7,131 bases of DNA from JBHEPS01 sp046261635 (GCA_046261635.1 JBHEOL010000352.1:1-7131), one strand, 5' to 3'. Shown: positions 1-7,071, numbered from the stretch's first letter. The notes: generated by a model not told the origin, from the letters alone. Numbers and translations are program-made.

Positions 1-1
1 C

Positions 2-1495
2 CAGGACATGGGCGCCGCGGGCCTCACCTCTTCCTCGTTCGAGATGGCAGGGCGCGCAGGCACCGGCATCCGTCTCGATCTCGATCGCGTCCCGATGCGC
101 GAGTCGGGCATGACGCCGTACGAGCTGATGCTGTCGGAATCGCAGGAACGGATGCTGATCGTCGCCAAGCTGGGACGCGAAGCGGACGTCCTGGCGATCT
201 TCGAGAAGTGGGACCTCGATGCCGCCGTCATCGGCGAAGTCACCGACGACGGCTTCGAGCGGCTCTTCTGGAACGGGGAGCAGGTCGGTGCGATCCCGAT
301 CGACCCCATCTCGACCGAGGCCCCGGTGTACGAGCGGCCGATGCAGGCGCTGGCGCATGCCGGGAAGCTGCCCGCGACGCTGGAGCGCGAACGCGTCGAA
401 GACGACGACCTGACCGACCTTCTCCTTCATCTTCTCGCCACCCCGAACCTCTGCTCGAAGCAGTGGATCTGGGAGCAGTACGACACGAGCGTCCGGACGA
501 ACACGGTGATGAAGCCGGAGCGGAGCGACGCGGCGGTGGTTCGGCTCAAGGGGACGAAACGCGGTCTTGCAATGAGCTCCGACGTGAACCCGGTCTACTG
601 CGGTCTCGACCCCTACGAGGGAGGGAAGCAGGCGGTGGCCGAGGCGGCGCGGAACGTGGCGGCGTCGGGAGCGACCCCGGCGGCAATCACCGACTGCCTC
701 AATTTCGGCTCGCCCGAGCGGCCGGAGATCATGTGGCAATTCGCCGAGGCGATCCGCGGAATCAGCGACGCCTGCCGGGAGCTGGGGACGCCGGTCGTCT
801 CCGGGAACGTTTCCTTCTACAACGAGACCGACGGCCGGCCGATCCTTCCGACGCCCACGGTCGGCATGGTGGGGATCTTCGACGACGTCGAGACGGCTGT
901 GCGCTCCACGTTCCCCGCGGCGGGCGAATCCGTCGTCCTCCTCGGGGCGACTTCGGACGAGCTCGGAGGCTCGGAGTACCAGCAGGCGTTCCATCCCGAC
1001 GCGCAAGTGGCTCCGCCCCGGGTCGACCTCGCGAAGGAGAAGGCGCTGATCGCGACGCTTGTCGAGATGGCGCGCGAGCACGTCGTGACGTCGGCGCATG
1101 ATCTTTCCAACGGAGGTTTGGCTGTCGCGCTCGCGGAGAGCTCGATGCCGGGCATCGGAGTCGAGGTCGATCTAGGCGGCCATGCAGACGATCTCGATGC
1201 GGCGGCGCTTCTGTTCAGTGAGAGCCAAGCGCGCGCTATCGTGACGGTTCCGGCCGCGAGCCTCGACCGCGTGCGGGAAATCGCGGGGCGCCACGGCGTT
1301 CCGGCAACGCACATCGGCGAGACGATGACCACGGCGTTCGTCATCGCTCGGACGGGCAATCCTCTGATCCGCACCACCGCCCTCGAGCTCCATCGCGTCT
1401 GGAGCGAGGCCTTCCCGAAGCTCCTCGCAGGTGACTCGATCGAGGACGTCATCGAGGGAAAAGGGGAGACGGCGGAACTGATCGCGCGGGAGTAG
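2..1495 (+). CDS. purL: Phosphoribosylformylglycinamidine synthase, small PurL subunit (5'-truncated)
   Basis: PurL converts FGAR, ATP and ammonia to FGAM, the fourth step of purine synthesis, in the cytosol. The frame is open from base 2, so about 497 C-terminal residues of a family of roughly 740 are visible. Numbering from the first visible codon, the protein opens with the conserved QDMGAAGLTSSS block, then MTPYELMLSESQERM, where one AIRS-like half ends. The second half has GGKQAVAEAARN, TDCLNFGSPERPEI, SGNVSFYNET and the HDLSNGGL loop (about 366-373). The protein stops after this domain with no C-terminal glutaminase domain. It is therefore the small PurL that works with PurS and PurQ; those genes are not in the window. 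The order purL-purF matches many bacterial pur operons. No frameshift or missing motif is seen. Confidence 0.97.
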   Translation, partial: QDMGAAGLTSSSFEMAGRAGTGIRLDLDRVPMRESGMTPYELMLSESQERMLIVAKLGREADVLAIFEKWDLDAAVIGEVTDDGFERLFWNGEQVGAIPIDPISTEAPVYERPMQALAHAGKLPATLERERVEDDDLTDLLLHLLATPNLCSKQWIWEQYDTSVRTNTVMKPERSDAAVVRLKGTKRGLAMSSDVNPVYCGLDPYEGGKQAVAEAARNVAASGATPAAITDCLNFGSPERPEIMWQFAEAIRGISDACRELGTPVVSGNVSFYNETDGRPILPTPTVGMVGIFDDVETAVRSTFPAAGESVVLLGATSDELGGSEYQQAFHPDAQVAPPRVDLAKEKALIATLVEMAREHVVTSAHDLSNGGLAVALAESSMPGIGVEVDLGGHADDLDAAALLFSESQARAIVTVPAASLDRVREIAGRHGVPATHIGETMTTAFVIARTGNPLIRTTALELHRVWSEAFPKLLAGDSIEDVIEGKGETAELIARE

Positions 1496-1502
1496 AGGGG
1501 GG

Positions 1503-1592
1503 GAATAGGACGAATAGGACCTATAGGTGGAACGGGCGGCGCCGCCGCCCTGCCCCATTCGCCACACGTCCTATTCGTCCTATTCGTCCTAT
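1503..1592. repeat. Nonamer-repeat inverted repeat (hairpin) after purL
   Basis: The left arm 1503-1520 (gaataggacgaataggac) is a perfect 18-nt reverse complement of 1568-1585. Each arm is built from a 9-nt unit (GGACGAATA or its complement). The right side carries one further unit to 1592, so the arms can pair in two registers. The 47-nt middle holds an 8-nt palindrome, cctatagg (1520-1527), and a tight 7-bp GC stem, gggcggc (1534-1540) with gccgccc (1544-1550). The element begins seven bases after the purL stop, straight after a run of seven Gs. There is no T-run after the stem, so a classical intrinsic terminator is not supported. It may end transcription weakly, protect the purL mRNA 3' end, or be a dispersed repeat; the function is unknown. 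Confidence 0.85.
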
Positions 1593-1640
1593 CGTCCCCG
1601 ATCCGCTATTCTGAGCCCTGAATTTTCAAAGGTTCGCGAC

Positions 1641-1677
1641 CGTTCTTCTGACCGAGAGCCGTTCTTCTCACCGGAGC
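1641..1677 (+). repeat. Imperfect 18-19 nt tandem repeat before purF
   Basis: Two adjacent units, 1641-1659 (cgttcttctgaccgagagc) and 1660-1677 (cgttcttctcaccggagc), differ by one substitution and one or two positions around the purine tract. The second unit contains ggag at 1673-1676, which is 12 nt before the purF ATG and is the best ribosome-binding candidate there. The repeat may simply be a local duplication of leader sequence. No convincing -35/-10 pair was found in this gap, so purF may depend on transcription from upstream pur genes. Confidence 0.6.
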
Positions 1678-1688
1678 CTTTTTTCTTC

Positions 1689-3194
1689 ATGTTCGACAAG
1701 TTCAAGGAAGAATGCGGCGTATTCGGCATCCTCGATCACGAGGACGCCGCGAACCTCACCTATCTCGGCCTCTACGCCCTCCAGCACCGCGGGCAGGAGA
1801 GCGCGGGAATCGCCTCGGTATCGAGCGATCCCATCCATTCCGACGGAAACATCGGCACCAGCGAAGGGACCGACGGAACGGGCGAGCGCCTCATCCGCGC
1901 CGGCTCCCCGCAGATCCACGTCGAAAAGGACATGGGGTACGTGGCCGACATCTTCACGCACGAACGGCTGATGAAGCTCCCCGGGACGATCGCGATCGGC
2001 CACGTCCGCTATTCGACCGCGGGCGGGTCTCTGCTGGCGAACGCCCAACCGCTCGTCGCCTTCACGAACAAGGGGCCGATCGCGATCGCGCACAACGGCA
2101 ACCTCGTCAACGGCGACCAGCTCCGGCGCGAGCTCGAAGCCGAGGGCGCGATCTTCAATACGATGACCGACACGGAAGTGCTCGTGCATCTCGTCGCGCG
2201 CTCGAAGGCGAAGGACGTCGAGGGGGCGATCGTCGATACCCTCTCGAAAGTGAAAGGCGCCTGGTCCATCGTCGTCCTCGTCCCCGGCCGGATCATCGCC
2301 GCGCGCGATCCCCATGGGTTCCGCCCGCTCGTCCTCGGACGCCAGGGCGAAGCACTCTGCATTTCCTCCGAAACATGCGCGTTCGACCTGATCGAGGCGG
2401 AGACCATCCGCGAGGTTCGCGCAGGCGAGATCATCGTCCTCGAGCAGGTTCCCGATGCCGACATGCCGAACCGCGCCCGCGTCCTCCAGCAACCCTCGGG
2501 CGGCCGTGAAGCGCGCTGCATTTTCGAGTACGTCTATTTTGCGCGCCCCGACTCGGGCGTGTTCGGCCAGAACGTCGCCGAAGTCCGGAAGCGCTTTGGC
2601 GCCCGGCTCGCCGCCGAGCACGGAATCGACGCCGACATCGTGGTCCCGGTCCCCGACTCCGGCGTCTTCGCGGCTCTCGGGTACTCGCAGGCCTCGGGCA
2701 TTCCGTTCGAGTACGGCCTCGTCAGAAACCACTACGTCGGCCGCACCTTCATCGAGCCGAAGCAGTCGATCCGTCACTTCGGAGTCAAAGTGAAGCTCAA
2801 CCCCGTGCGCGAGATCGTCGCCGGCAAGCGGATCGTGCTCGTCGACGACTCGATCGTACGCGGCACGACCTCGCGCAAGATCGTCCGGATGCTGAAGGCC
2901 TCGGGGGCGAAGGAGGTCCACATGCGGATTTCCTCTCCACCGACGACCGGACCCTGCTATTACGGAATCGACACTCCGAAACGGCGGGAGCTGATCGGCG
3001 CGACCCATTCGGTCGAGGAGATCCGCGAGTTCATTGGAGCCGACACACTCGGCTATCTCTCTGACGGTGGATTGCTTGACGCCGTCAGAAGCGGCCCTGA
3101 TAATCCAGATCAGCTGCACTGCACCGCGTGCTTCACTGGTCAGTATCCGGTCGTATTCGACGAGGACGAAGCAACTCTCGCGAAGACCCGTTGA
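1689..3194 (+). CDS. purF: Amidophosphoribosyltransferase (glutamine PRPP amidotransferase)
   Basis: PurF makes 5-phosphoribosylamine from PRPP and glutamine, the committed and feedback-controlled step of purine synthesis. The ATG at 1689 is chosen because it leaves a short propeptide (MFDKFKEE) before Cys9, the Ntn-hydrolase nucleophile in CGVFGI; this matches the Bacillus subtilis type, whose propeptide is removed. A GTG at 1527 would extend the frame through the hairpin repeat as low-complexity SYSSYSSY and is rejected. The glutaminase half shows LQHRGQESAG (31-40), GHVRYSTAGG (104-113) and HNGNLVN (135-141). The PRPP loop is VLVDDSIVRGTTS (383-395). Cys277, Cys423, Cys478 and Cys481 match the four ligands of the oxygen-labile [4Fe-4S] cluster of the B. 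subtilis enzyme. At 501 residues it is slightly long because of an extra Gly/Ser/Thr-rich stretch near 45-71. Codon choice becomes less GC-biased in the last 60 codons. Confidence 0.97.
   Translation: MFDKFKEECGVFGILDHEDAANLTYLGLYALQHRGQESAGIASVSSDPIHSDGNIGTSEGTDGTGERLIRAGSPQIHVEKDMGYVADIFTHERLMKLPGTIAIGHVRYSTAGGSLLANAQPLVAFTNKGPIAIAHNGNLVNGDQLRRELEAEGAIFNTMTDTEVLVHLVARSKAKDVEGAIVDTLSKVKGAWSIVVLVPGRIIAARDPHGFRPLVLGRQGEALCISSETCAFDLIEAETIREVRAGEIIVLEQVPDADMPNRARVLQQPSGGREARCIFEYVYFARPDSGVFGQNVAEVRKRFGARLAAEHGIDADIVVPVPDSGVFAALGYSQASGIPFEYGLVRNHYVGRTFIEPKQSIRHFGVKVKLNPVREIVAGKRIVLVDDSIVRGTTSRKIVRMLKASGAKEVHMRISSPPTTGPCYYGIDTPKRRELIGATHSVEEIREFIGADTLGYLSDGGLLDAVRSGPDNPDQLHCTACFTGQYPVVFDEDEATLAKTR
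3060..3104 (+). promoter_or_regulatory. Candidate sigma70-like promoter with overlapping palindrome, inside purF
   Basis: TTGACG (3076-3081) and GATAAT (3099-3104) are separated by exactly 17 nt. Each matches the sigma70 -35/-10 consensus at five of six positions, which is striking in GC-rich coding sequence. A perfect 8-bp inverted repeat, tctgacgg (3060-3067) and ccgtcaga (3082-3089), flanks the -35 box and could be an operator. Transcription would begin near 3111, about 115 nt upstream of the MCP start codon, giving that gene a promoter of its own. This is pattern matching; a chance match is possible and promoter preferences in this organism are unknown. Confidence 0.4.
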
Positions 3195-3226
3195 CCACCT
3201 GCGGGTAGCGGCGACTGGACTCGCGA

Positions 3227-5731
3227 GTGAATTTCAGCAAACGATACTTTCTCTGGCTCCTTCTCCCGCCCCCGCTTCTCACCGTTCCTCTGTCCGTAAT
3301 TTTTCTTTCGCAGCGATTGCAGCTGACCGTCGGTGAATGGTTCGGGCTCGTGCTTCTCCTCGTGGTCGCGGGATTGATTGGCCTGGGCATTTTCGCCCAG
3401 CGCACGCGAGCGGGAGTGGAGGCATTCGAGCGGGCGTCCGGCCGAGCCGAGCAGTCCGAGACCGCTTCGGAGCTGCTGAGGAAGACGCTGGAAGGCGCCA
3501 CGATCGGGTGGGCAACTGGCTCGATCATCTTCGCCATCGCGGCAACGATCCTTTATTTCCCCACCTGGGTCGGCTTCTCCTGGTTCCTCGTAGCGGTGCT
3601 CGGATCGGCGCTCCCTTCGATCGCATGGGCCTACGCGGCCGGCAAGCGGCTCCTGCAGCGGAGCGCCCCGCCGGGCGAGATGCACTACCTCGGCCGGCGG
3701 CTGCCGATCGGCGGAAAGATCGCCGCCGTGTTCATCGGCTTCTTCATTTTTTCGTCGGCCGCAACCGTGCTGCTGGTGGCCTCGCGGGTGAACTCGACGC
3801 TCGAGGAAATGGCGGTCAGCGGGCTGGCAACCGAATTCGACACGCTCCAGGCGATCGCGCTCGGAGAACAGACGGGCGAAACGTCGCTCGAGGATCTGCA
3901 ACGCTACATCTCGGACCAATATGTGCTCTACCGCATCGGTCCCGATGGTGGAGTCACTTCGGCGGCCGCGGCCTCGCAGACAGCGGACCGGCTCGATCCG
4001 CGTGAGATCGCCGAGATCCGCCGGCTTCAGAACGGCACTACCCTCGGCTTCGACTCGAGTCACGTGGGCCGGTTCACCGCGCTGGAGGATGGCAGCATCC
4101 TTTTCGTGGCGATCCCCTGGGAGCGCTACGCCGGAATCCCGTATCAGATCGCCTTCTACGCGATCGTGGTCTCGCTGCTCACCCTCGTCATCTTCATCCT
4201 GGCGGCCTACTTTCTCTCGACCGACATCGCGGGGCCGTTGCGGCGGCTCTCGACGGCGGCAGCTTCGATGGCGGAGGGGGATTTCCGCACCCGCCCGTGG
4301 GTATTCACAGACGACGAGATCGGGGTGCTCGGAGAGCAGTTCGAGAGCACGCGGCAGAACCTCGTCGGGTTGATCGGAAAACTGGGCAGCTCCGGCCGGT
4401 CGATCGCGGAAGGGGCTCGCGTGATCACCGGGGGAGCCTCCCAGCTCGTGATCCGCTCGAGCCAGCAGTCGGAATTGACCGAGGGCTCTTCCGTTTCCCT
4501 CGGCCACGTTCGGAAGGGGGCGGAGGAGATTCTGCGCGCTGCCGAGGGGGTCGCAGAACAGACGAACGACTCCTCGAGCCGCTCGCTCGAGCTGCAGGCC
4601 TCCTCTGAAGAAGTCGCGCGGAGCATGGATTATCTCTTCCAGTCGGTCGAGAAGACCTCGGCTTCCACGACCGAGATGGATGCATCGGCCCGTGAGATGT
4701 CGGGACGCACGAGCTTCCTGGCCGACATCGGCGAAGAGGTACTCTCGTTCGTGACCGAGATGGACTCGACCATCGCCGAGCTTCGCCAGCGTGCGCAGGC
4801 GACTGCCGATTTCTCCCGCAAGGTGCGCGAGCAGGCCGAAACCGGGGGCGCGGCCGTCGACGAGACGGTCCTCGGGATCCAGCAGTCGCAGCAGTCCTCG
4901 CGACGAGCCGCGGACGTCCTCGACGACCTCCAGAAGCGGATCGGCCAGATCTCCCAGATCCTGAACGTGATCGAGGACATCACCGAGCGGACGAACCTCC
5001 TCTCGCTCAACGCCGCGATCATCGCGGCGCAGGCGGGCGAGCAGGGGGCGGGGTTCAGCGTCGTCGCCGGCGAGATCCGCGAGCTGGCCGACCGGACCCG
5101 AGGCCAGACGAAAGAAATCGGCGGGATCATCAAGGCGGTTCAGAACGGTTCGAAGGAAGCCGTCCGCGCCATGCAGGCCGGCCTCGAGATCGTCGACCGG
5201 AACGTCAACCTCGCCCAAAACGCTGCGGGCTCGCTCGAACAGATTCTCGAGAGCGCCGGCCAGTCATGGGATATGGCGAACCGGATCTCCTCTTCCCTCG
5301 AGGAGCAGGCGAGCGCGACCCGGCACCTTCACGAGGTCACCTCGCGGATGTCGGATCACATCGCCGAGATCAACCGCTCGACGCAGGAACAGGCCCGCGG
5401 TACGCGACTTCTCGCCGAGGAGGCGGAGCGGGTGCGAGAGATCGCACTGCAGGTGCGCAACTCCACCGACGAACAGTCCACGGCCGGAAAAGGGATCAGT
5501 ACCGCGATGGAGCAGATCGCCACCGATGTCCGGCGCATCCGCGACCTGCTGCAAGACCAGCTCTCCGAGATGCAGAAGATCGCCGAGGCCAGCCAGAACA
5601 TGCTCGAAATCGCGCAGCGCAACCAAACCCTCGCCGGCGACTTCACCGGCTCGGTCCACAGCCTCGTCCGCAGCGGCCAGGACTTCGAGACCGAAGTCGC
5701 CAGGTTCAGATTGAAAGAAGAGGGGACGTAA
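3227..5731 (+). CDS. Methyl-accepting chemotaxis protein with six predicted TM segments
   Basis: This is a membrane chemoreceptor expected to control a CheA kinase. The GTG at 3227 is chosen because an in-frame TAG lies at 3206 and a TM segment begins within eight residues; no strong ribosome-binding site is seen. Of 834 residues, hydrophobic segments lie near 8-28, 39-57, 94-111, 116-138, 166-186 and 306-330. The charged loops 59-93 and 139-164 suit the cytoplasm. A roughly 120-residue periplasmic domain (187-305), perhaps a small CACHE/PAS-like fold, separates the last two TMs. HAMP follows at about 332-383 (DIAGPLRRL, DDEIGVLGEQF). The rest is a long coiled-coil rod with methylation-like SSLEEQAS (689-696) and hairpin tip TNLLSLNAAIIAAQAGEQG (589-607). 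The tip has Ile599 and Gln602 where the usual LNAAIEAARAGE has Glu and Arg. There is no CheR-binding tail pentapeptide. It lies 32 nt after purF; the ligand is unknown. Confidence 0.93.
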   Translation: MNFSKRYFLWLLLPPPLLTVPLSVIFLSQRLQLTVGEWFGLVLLLVVAGLIGLGIFAQRTRAGVEAFERASGRAEQSETASELLRKTLEGATIGWATGSIIFAIAATILYFPTWVGFSWFLVAVLGSALPSIAWAYAAGKRLLQRSAPPGEMHYLGRRLPIGGKIAAVFIGFFIFSSAATVLLVASRVNSTLEEMAVSGLATEFDTLQAIALGEQTGETSLEDLQRYISDQYVLYRIGPDGGVTSAAAASQTADRLDPREIAEIRRLQNGTTLGFDSSHVGRFTALEDGSILFVAIPWERYAGIPYQIAFYAIVVSLLTLVIFILAAYFLSTDIAGPLRRLSTAAASMAEGDFRTRPWVFTDDEIGVLGEQFESTRQNLVGLIGKLGSSGRSIAEGARVITGGASQLVIRSSQQSELTEGSSVSLGHVRKGAEEILRAAEGVAEQTNDSSSRSLELQASSEEVARSMDYLFQSVEKTSASTTEMDASAREMSGRTSFLADIGEEVLSFVTEMDSTIAELRQRAQATADFSRKVREQAETGGAAVDETVLGIQQSQQSSRRAADVLDDLQKRIGQISQILNVIEDITERTNLLSLNAAIIAAQAGEQGAGFSVVAGEIRELADRTRGQTKEIGGIIKAVQNGSKEAVRAMQAGLEIVDRNVNLAQNAAGSLEQILESAGQSWDMANRISSSLEEQASATRHLHEVTSRMSDHIAEINRSTQEQARGTRLLAEEAERVREIALQVRNSTDEQSTAGKGISTAMEQIATDVRRIRDLLQDQLSEMQKIAEASQNMLEIAQRNQTLAGDFTGSVHSLVRSGQDFETEVARFRLKEEGT

Positions 5732-5836
5732 AGCAAGGCAGAAGTCAGAAGTCAGAAGTAAATTCAAAGGCAACGGCAAAAACCTCTCGCCTTTGACTTT
5801 ACTTCTGCCTTCTGCCTTCTGACTTCTGACTTGCTT
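5731..5836. repeat. Heptamer-repeat inverted repeat filling the convergent MCP/kbl gap
   Basis: The left arm 5731-5771 is aagcaag, then three heptamers (gcagaag, tcagaag, tcagaag at 5738-5758), then a 13-nt flank ending caaaggc. The right arm 5789-5836 is its reverse complement with four heptamers (cttctgc twice, cttctga twice, 5802-5829). Allowing for the extra heptamer, 38 of 41 aligned positions are complementary; the loop is 17 nt (5772-5788). The stem starts in the last base of the MCP stop codon and ends one base before the kbl stop codon, so it occupies the whole gap. It could be a bidirectional terminator or mRNA 3' stabiliser, but no T-run follows on either strand. It belongs to the same repeat family as 7075-7126. 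Confidence 0.9.
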
Positions 5837-7018
5837 CTATACGATCCCCGCCTCCTGCGCTGTTGCGGCAATCGCCTCCACTGCCTGGTCGAGCTGTTCG
5901 CGGGAGTGGGCGGCGCTGATCTGGCAACGCAGGCGGGCCTGACCCTGCGGGACCACCGGGAAGCCGAAGCCCGAGACGTAGACGCCGCGCTCGAGGAGCT
6001 TCCTGGACATCGCGATCGCCTTCGCCGTGTCGCCGATGATGATCGGGACGATCGGATGGACGCCCTCGCGCACGTTCAGCCCGAGCGCGGTGATCTTCCG
6101 CCGGAAGTACAGCGTGTTCTCGCGCAGCTTCGAAACGAGCGATGTGTCCTTCTCGAGAAGATCGAGTGCGGCGATCGAGCCCATGACGACCGCGGGCGGC
6201 AGAGTGTTCGAGAATAGGTAGGGGCGCGACCTCTGGCGGAGATACTCGACGAGCACTTTCGGACCGGTCGTGAATCCGCCATGCGATCCGCCGAGTGCCT
6301 TGCCGAGCGTCGAGGTGTACGCGTCGATCTTCCCGAACACGCCCAGCTCCTCCGGGGTACCGCGGCCGGTCTCTCCGAGGACTCCCGTCCCGTGCGACTC
6401 GTCGACGACGAAGAACGCGCCGTTCTCCCGCGCGATCTCGACCAGCTCCGGAAGCGGCGCGAGCGATCCTTCCATCGAGAAGACGCCATCGGTGATGATC
6501 ATCCGGTTGCGGACCTCGCCGTTCTCCTCGAAGAGGCGCCTCAGATCCGACAGGTCGCGGTGCTTGTAACGGAGCCGGCGGCAGCGCGCCAGCCGGATCC
6601 CGTCGATGATCGAGGCGTGATTCAGCTCGTCGGAAAAGATCCCGTCCTCTTCCTGCAGCGTCGCCTGGAAAAGCCCCTCGTTCGCGTTCCAGCAGGAGCC
6701 GTAGAGGATCGTGTCCTCGGTGCCGAAGAACTTCGCGATGCGCGCCTCGAGCTCCTTGTGTATCTCCTGGGTGCCGCAGATGAACCGCACGGAGGCCAGG
6801 CCGTAGCCCCAGTCGCGCTCGGCCTTCTCGGCCGCCTCGACGATCGCCGGGTGATTGGCCAGGCCGAGGTAGTTGTTCGAGGTGAGCATGATGACCTCAC
6901 CCGAGCCGGCGACGTCGACCGACGCCCCCTGCGCCCCGCGAAGCACAGGCTCGACTTTCATCGTGCCGGCCTCTTTCATCTGGTCGAGCTCGGCGGAGAG
7001 GGTCTGAAGAAGGGACAT
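5837..7018 (-). CDS. kbl: Glycine C-acetyltransferase (2-amino-3-ketobutyrate CoA ligase)
   Basis: This PLP enzyme cleaves 2-amino-3-oxobutyrate with CoA to glycine and acetyl-CoA, the second step of threonine breakdown after threonine dehydrogenase. It is 393 residues, close to the 398 of E. coli Kbl, and colinear with it. Landmarks are NNYLGLANHP (48-57), RFICGTQ (78-84), LNHASIIDG (132-140, with His134 placed to stack on PLP), TDGVFSMEG (176-184), VVDESHG with Asp206 and His209, TLGKALGG with the PLP lysine Lys240, and SRPYLFSN (264-271). RFICGTQ and SRPYLFSN favour Kbl over its relatives BioF, serine palmitoyltransferase and ALA synthase; BioF activity is the main alternative. The ATG is supported by AGGA nine bases upstream. 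The usual partner tdh is not downstream, where the convergent MCP gene lies; upstream is beyond the window. Confidence 0.93.
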   Translation of the reverse strand: MSLLQTLSAELDQMKEAGTMKVEPVLRGAQGASVDVAGSGEVIMLTSNNYLGLANHPAIVEAAEKAERDWGYGLASVRFICGTQEIHKELEARIAKFFGTEDTILYGSCWNANEGLFQATLQEEDGIFSDELNHASIIDGIRLARCRRLRYKHRDLSDLRRLFEENGEVRNRMIITDGVFSMEGSLAPLPELVEIARENGAFFVVDESHGTGVLGETGRGTPEELGVFGKIDAYTSTLGKALGGSHGGFTTGPKVLVEYLRQRSRPYLFSNTLPPAVVMGSIAALDLLEKDTSLVSKLRENTLYFRRKITALGLNVREGVHPIVPIIIGDTAKAIAMSRKLLERGVYVSGFGFPVVPQGQARLRCQISAAHSREQLDQAVEAIAATAQEAGIV

Positions 7019-7026
7019 TTTGGCGG

Positions 7027-7034
7027 TTCCTTTC
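7027..7034 (-). promoter_or_regulatory. Ribosome-binding site of kbl
   Basis: On the - strand the bases before the ATG read gaaaggaaccgccaaa. The AGGA core (7031-7028) is nine bases from the start codon and fixes the start at 7018. No clear -35/-10 pair was found between here and the heptamer element at 7075. Confidence 0.7.
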
Positions 7035-7057
7035 GGGGGAGGTGTGTATCAGAAAGA

Positions 7058-7071
7058 GGGGCTAGGGGCTA
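7058..7071. repeat. Two tandem copies of heptamer ggggcta
   Basis: Perfect tandem units lie at 7058-7064 and 7065-7071, in the leader of kbl, three bases before the KCAGAAG element. The sequence differs from KCAGAAG but the 7-nt period is the same. With only two copies the significance is low. Confidence 0.6.

Noticed and set aside
1503..1600. Rho-independent terminator after purL
   Set aside because: The hairpin is strong but is followed by no T-run, so only a structured repeat is reported.
1601..1640. Promoter for purF around TATTCT at 1607-1612
   Set aside because: No -35-like hexamer at a suitable distance; the match is too weak to call.
1527..1688. GTG-started N-terminal extension of PurF by 54 residues
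   Set aside because: It translates the hairpin repeat as SYSSYSSY and would bury the catalytic Cys far from the N-terminus; the ATG at 1689 gives a normal propeptide.
1668..3119. 483-codon open frame antisense to purF
   Set aside because: Composition is that of a shadow frame and purF on the other strand is fully conserved.
3140..5218. 692-codon open frame antisense to the MCP gene
   Set aside because: The product is Arg/Asp/Gly-rich with no recognisable motif, and the sense strand encodes a clear MCP; long antisense frames are common in GC-rich genes.
5731..5836. CRISPR array
   Set aside because: Units are 7 nt with no spacers and the arms are inverted, which does not fit CRISPR.
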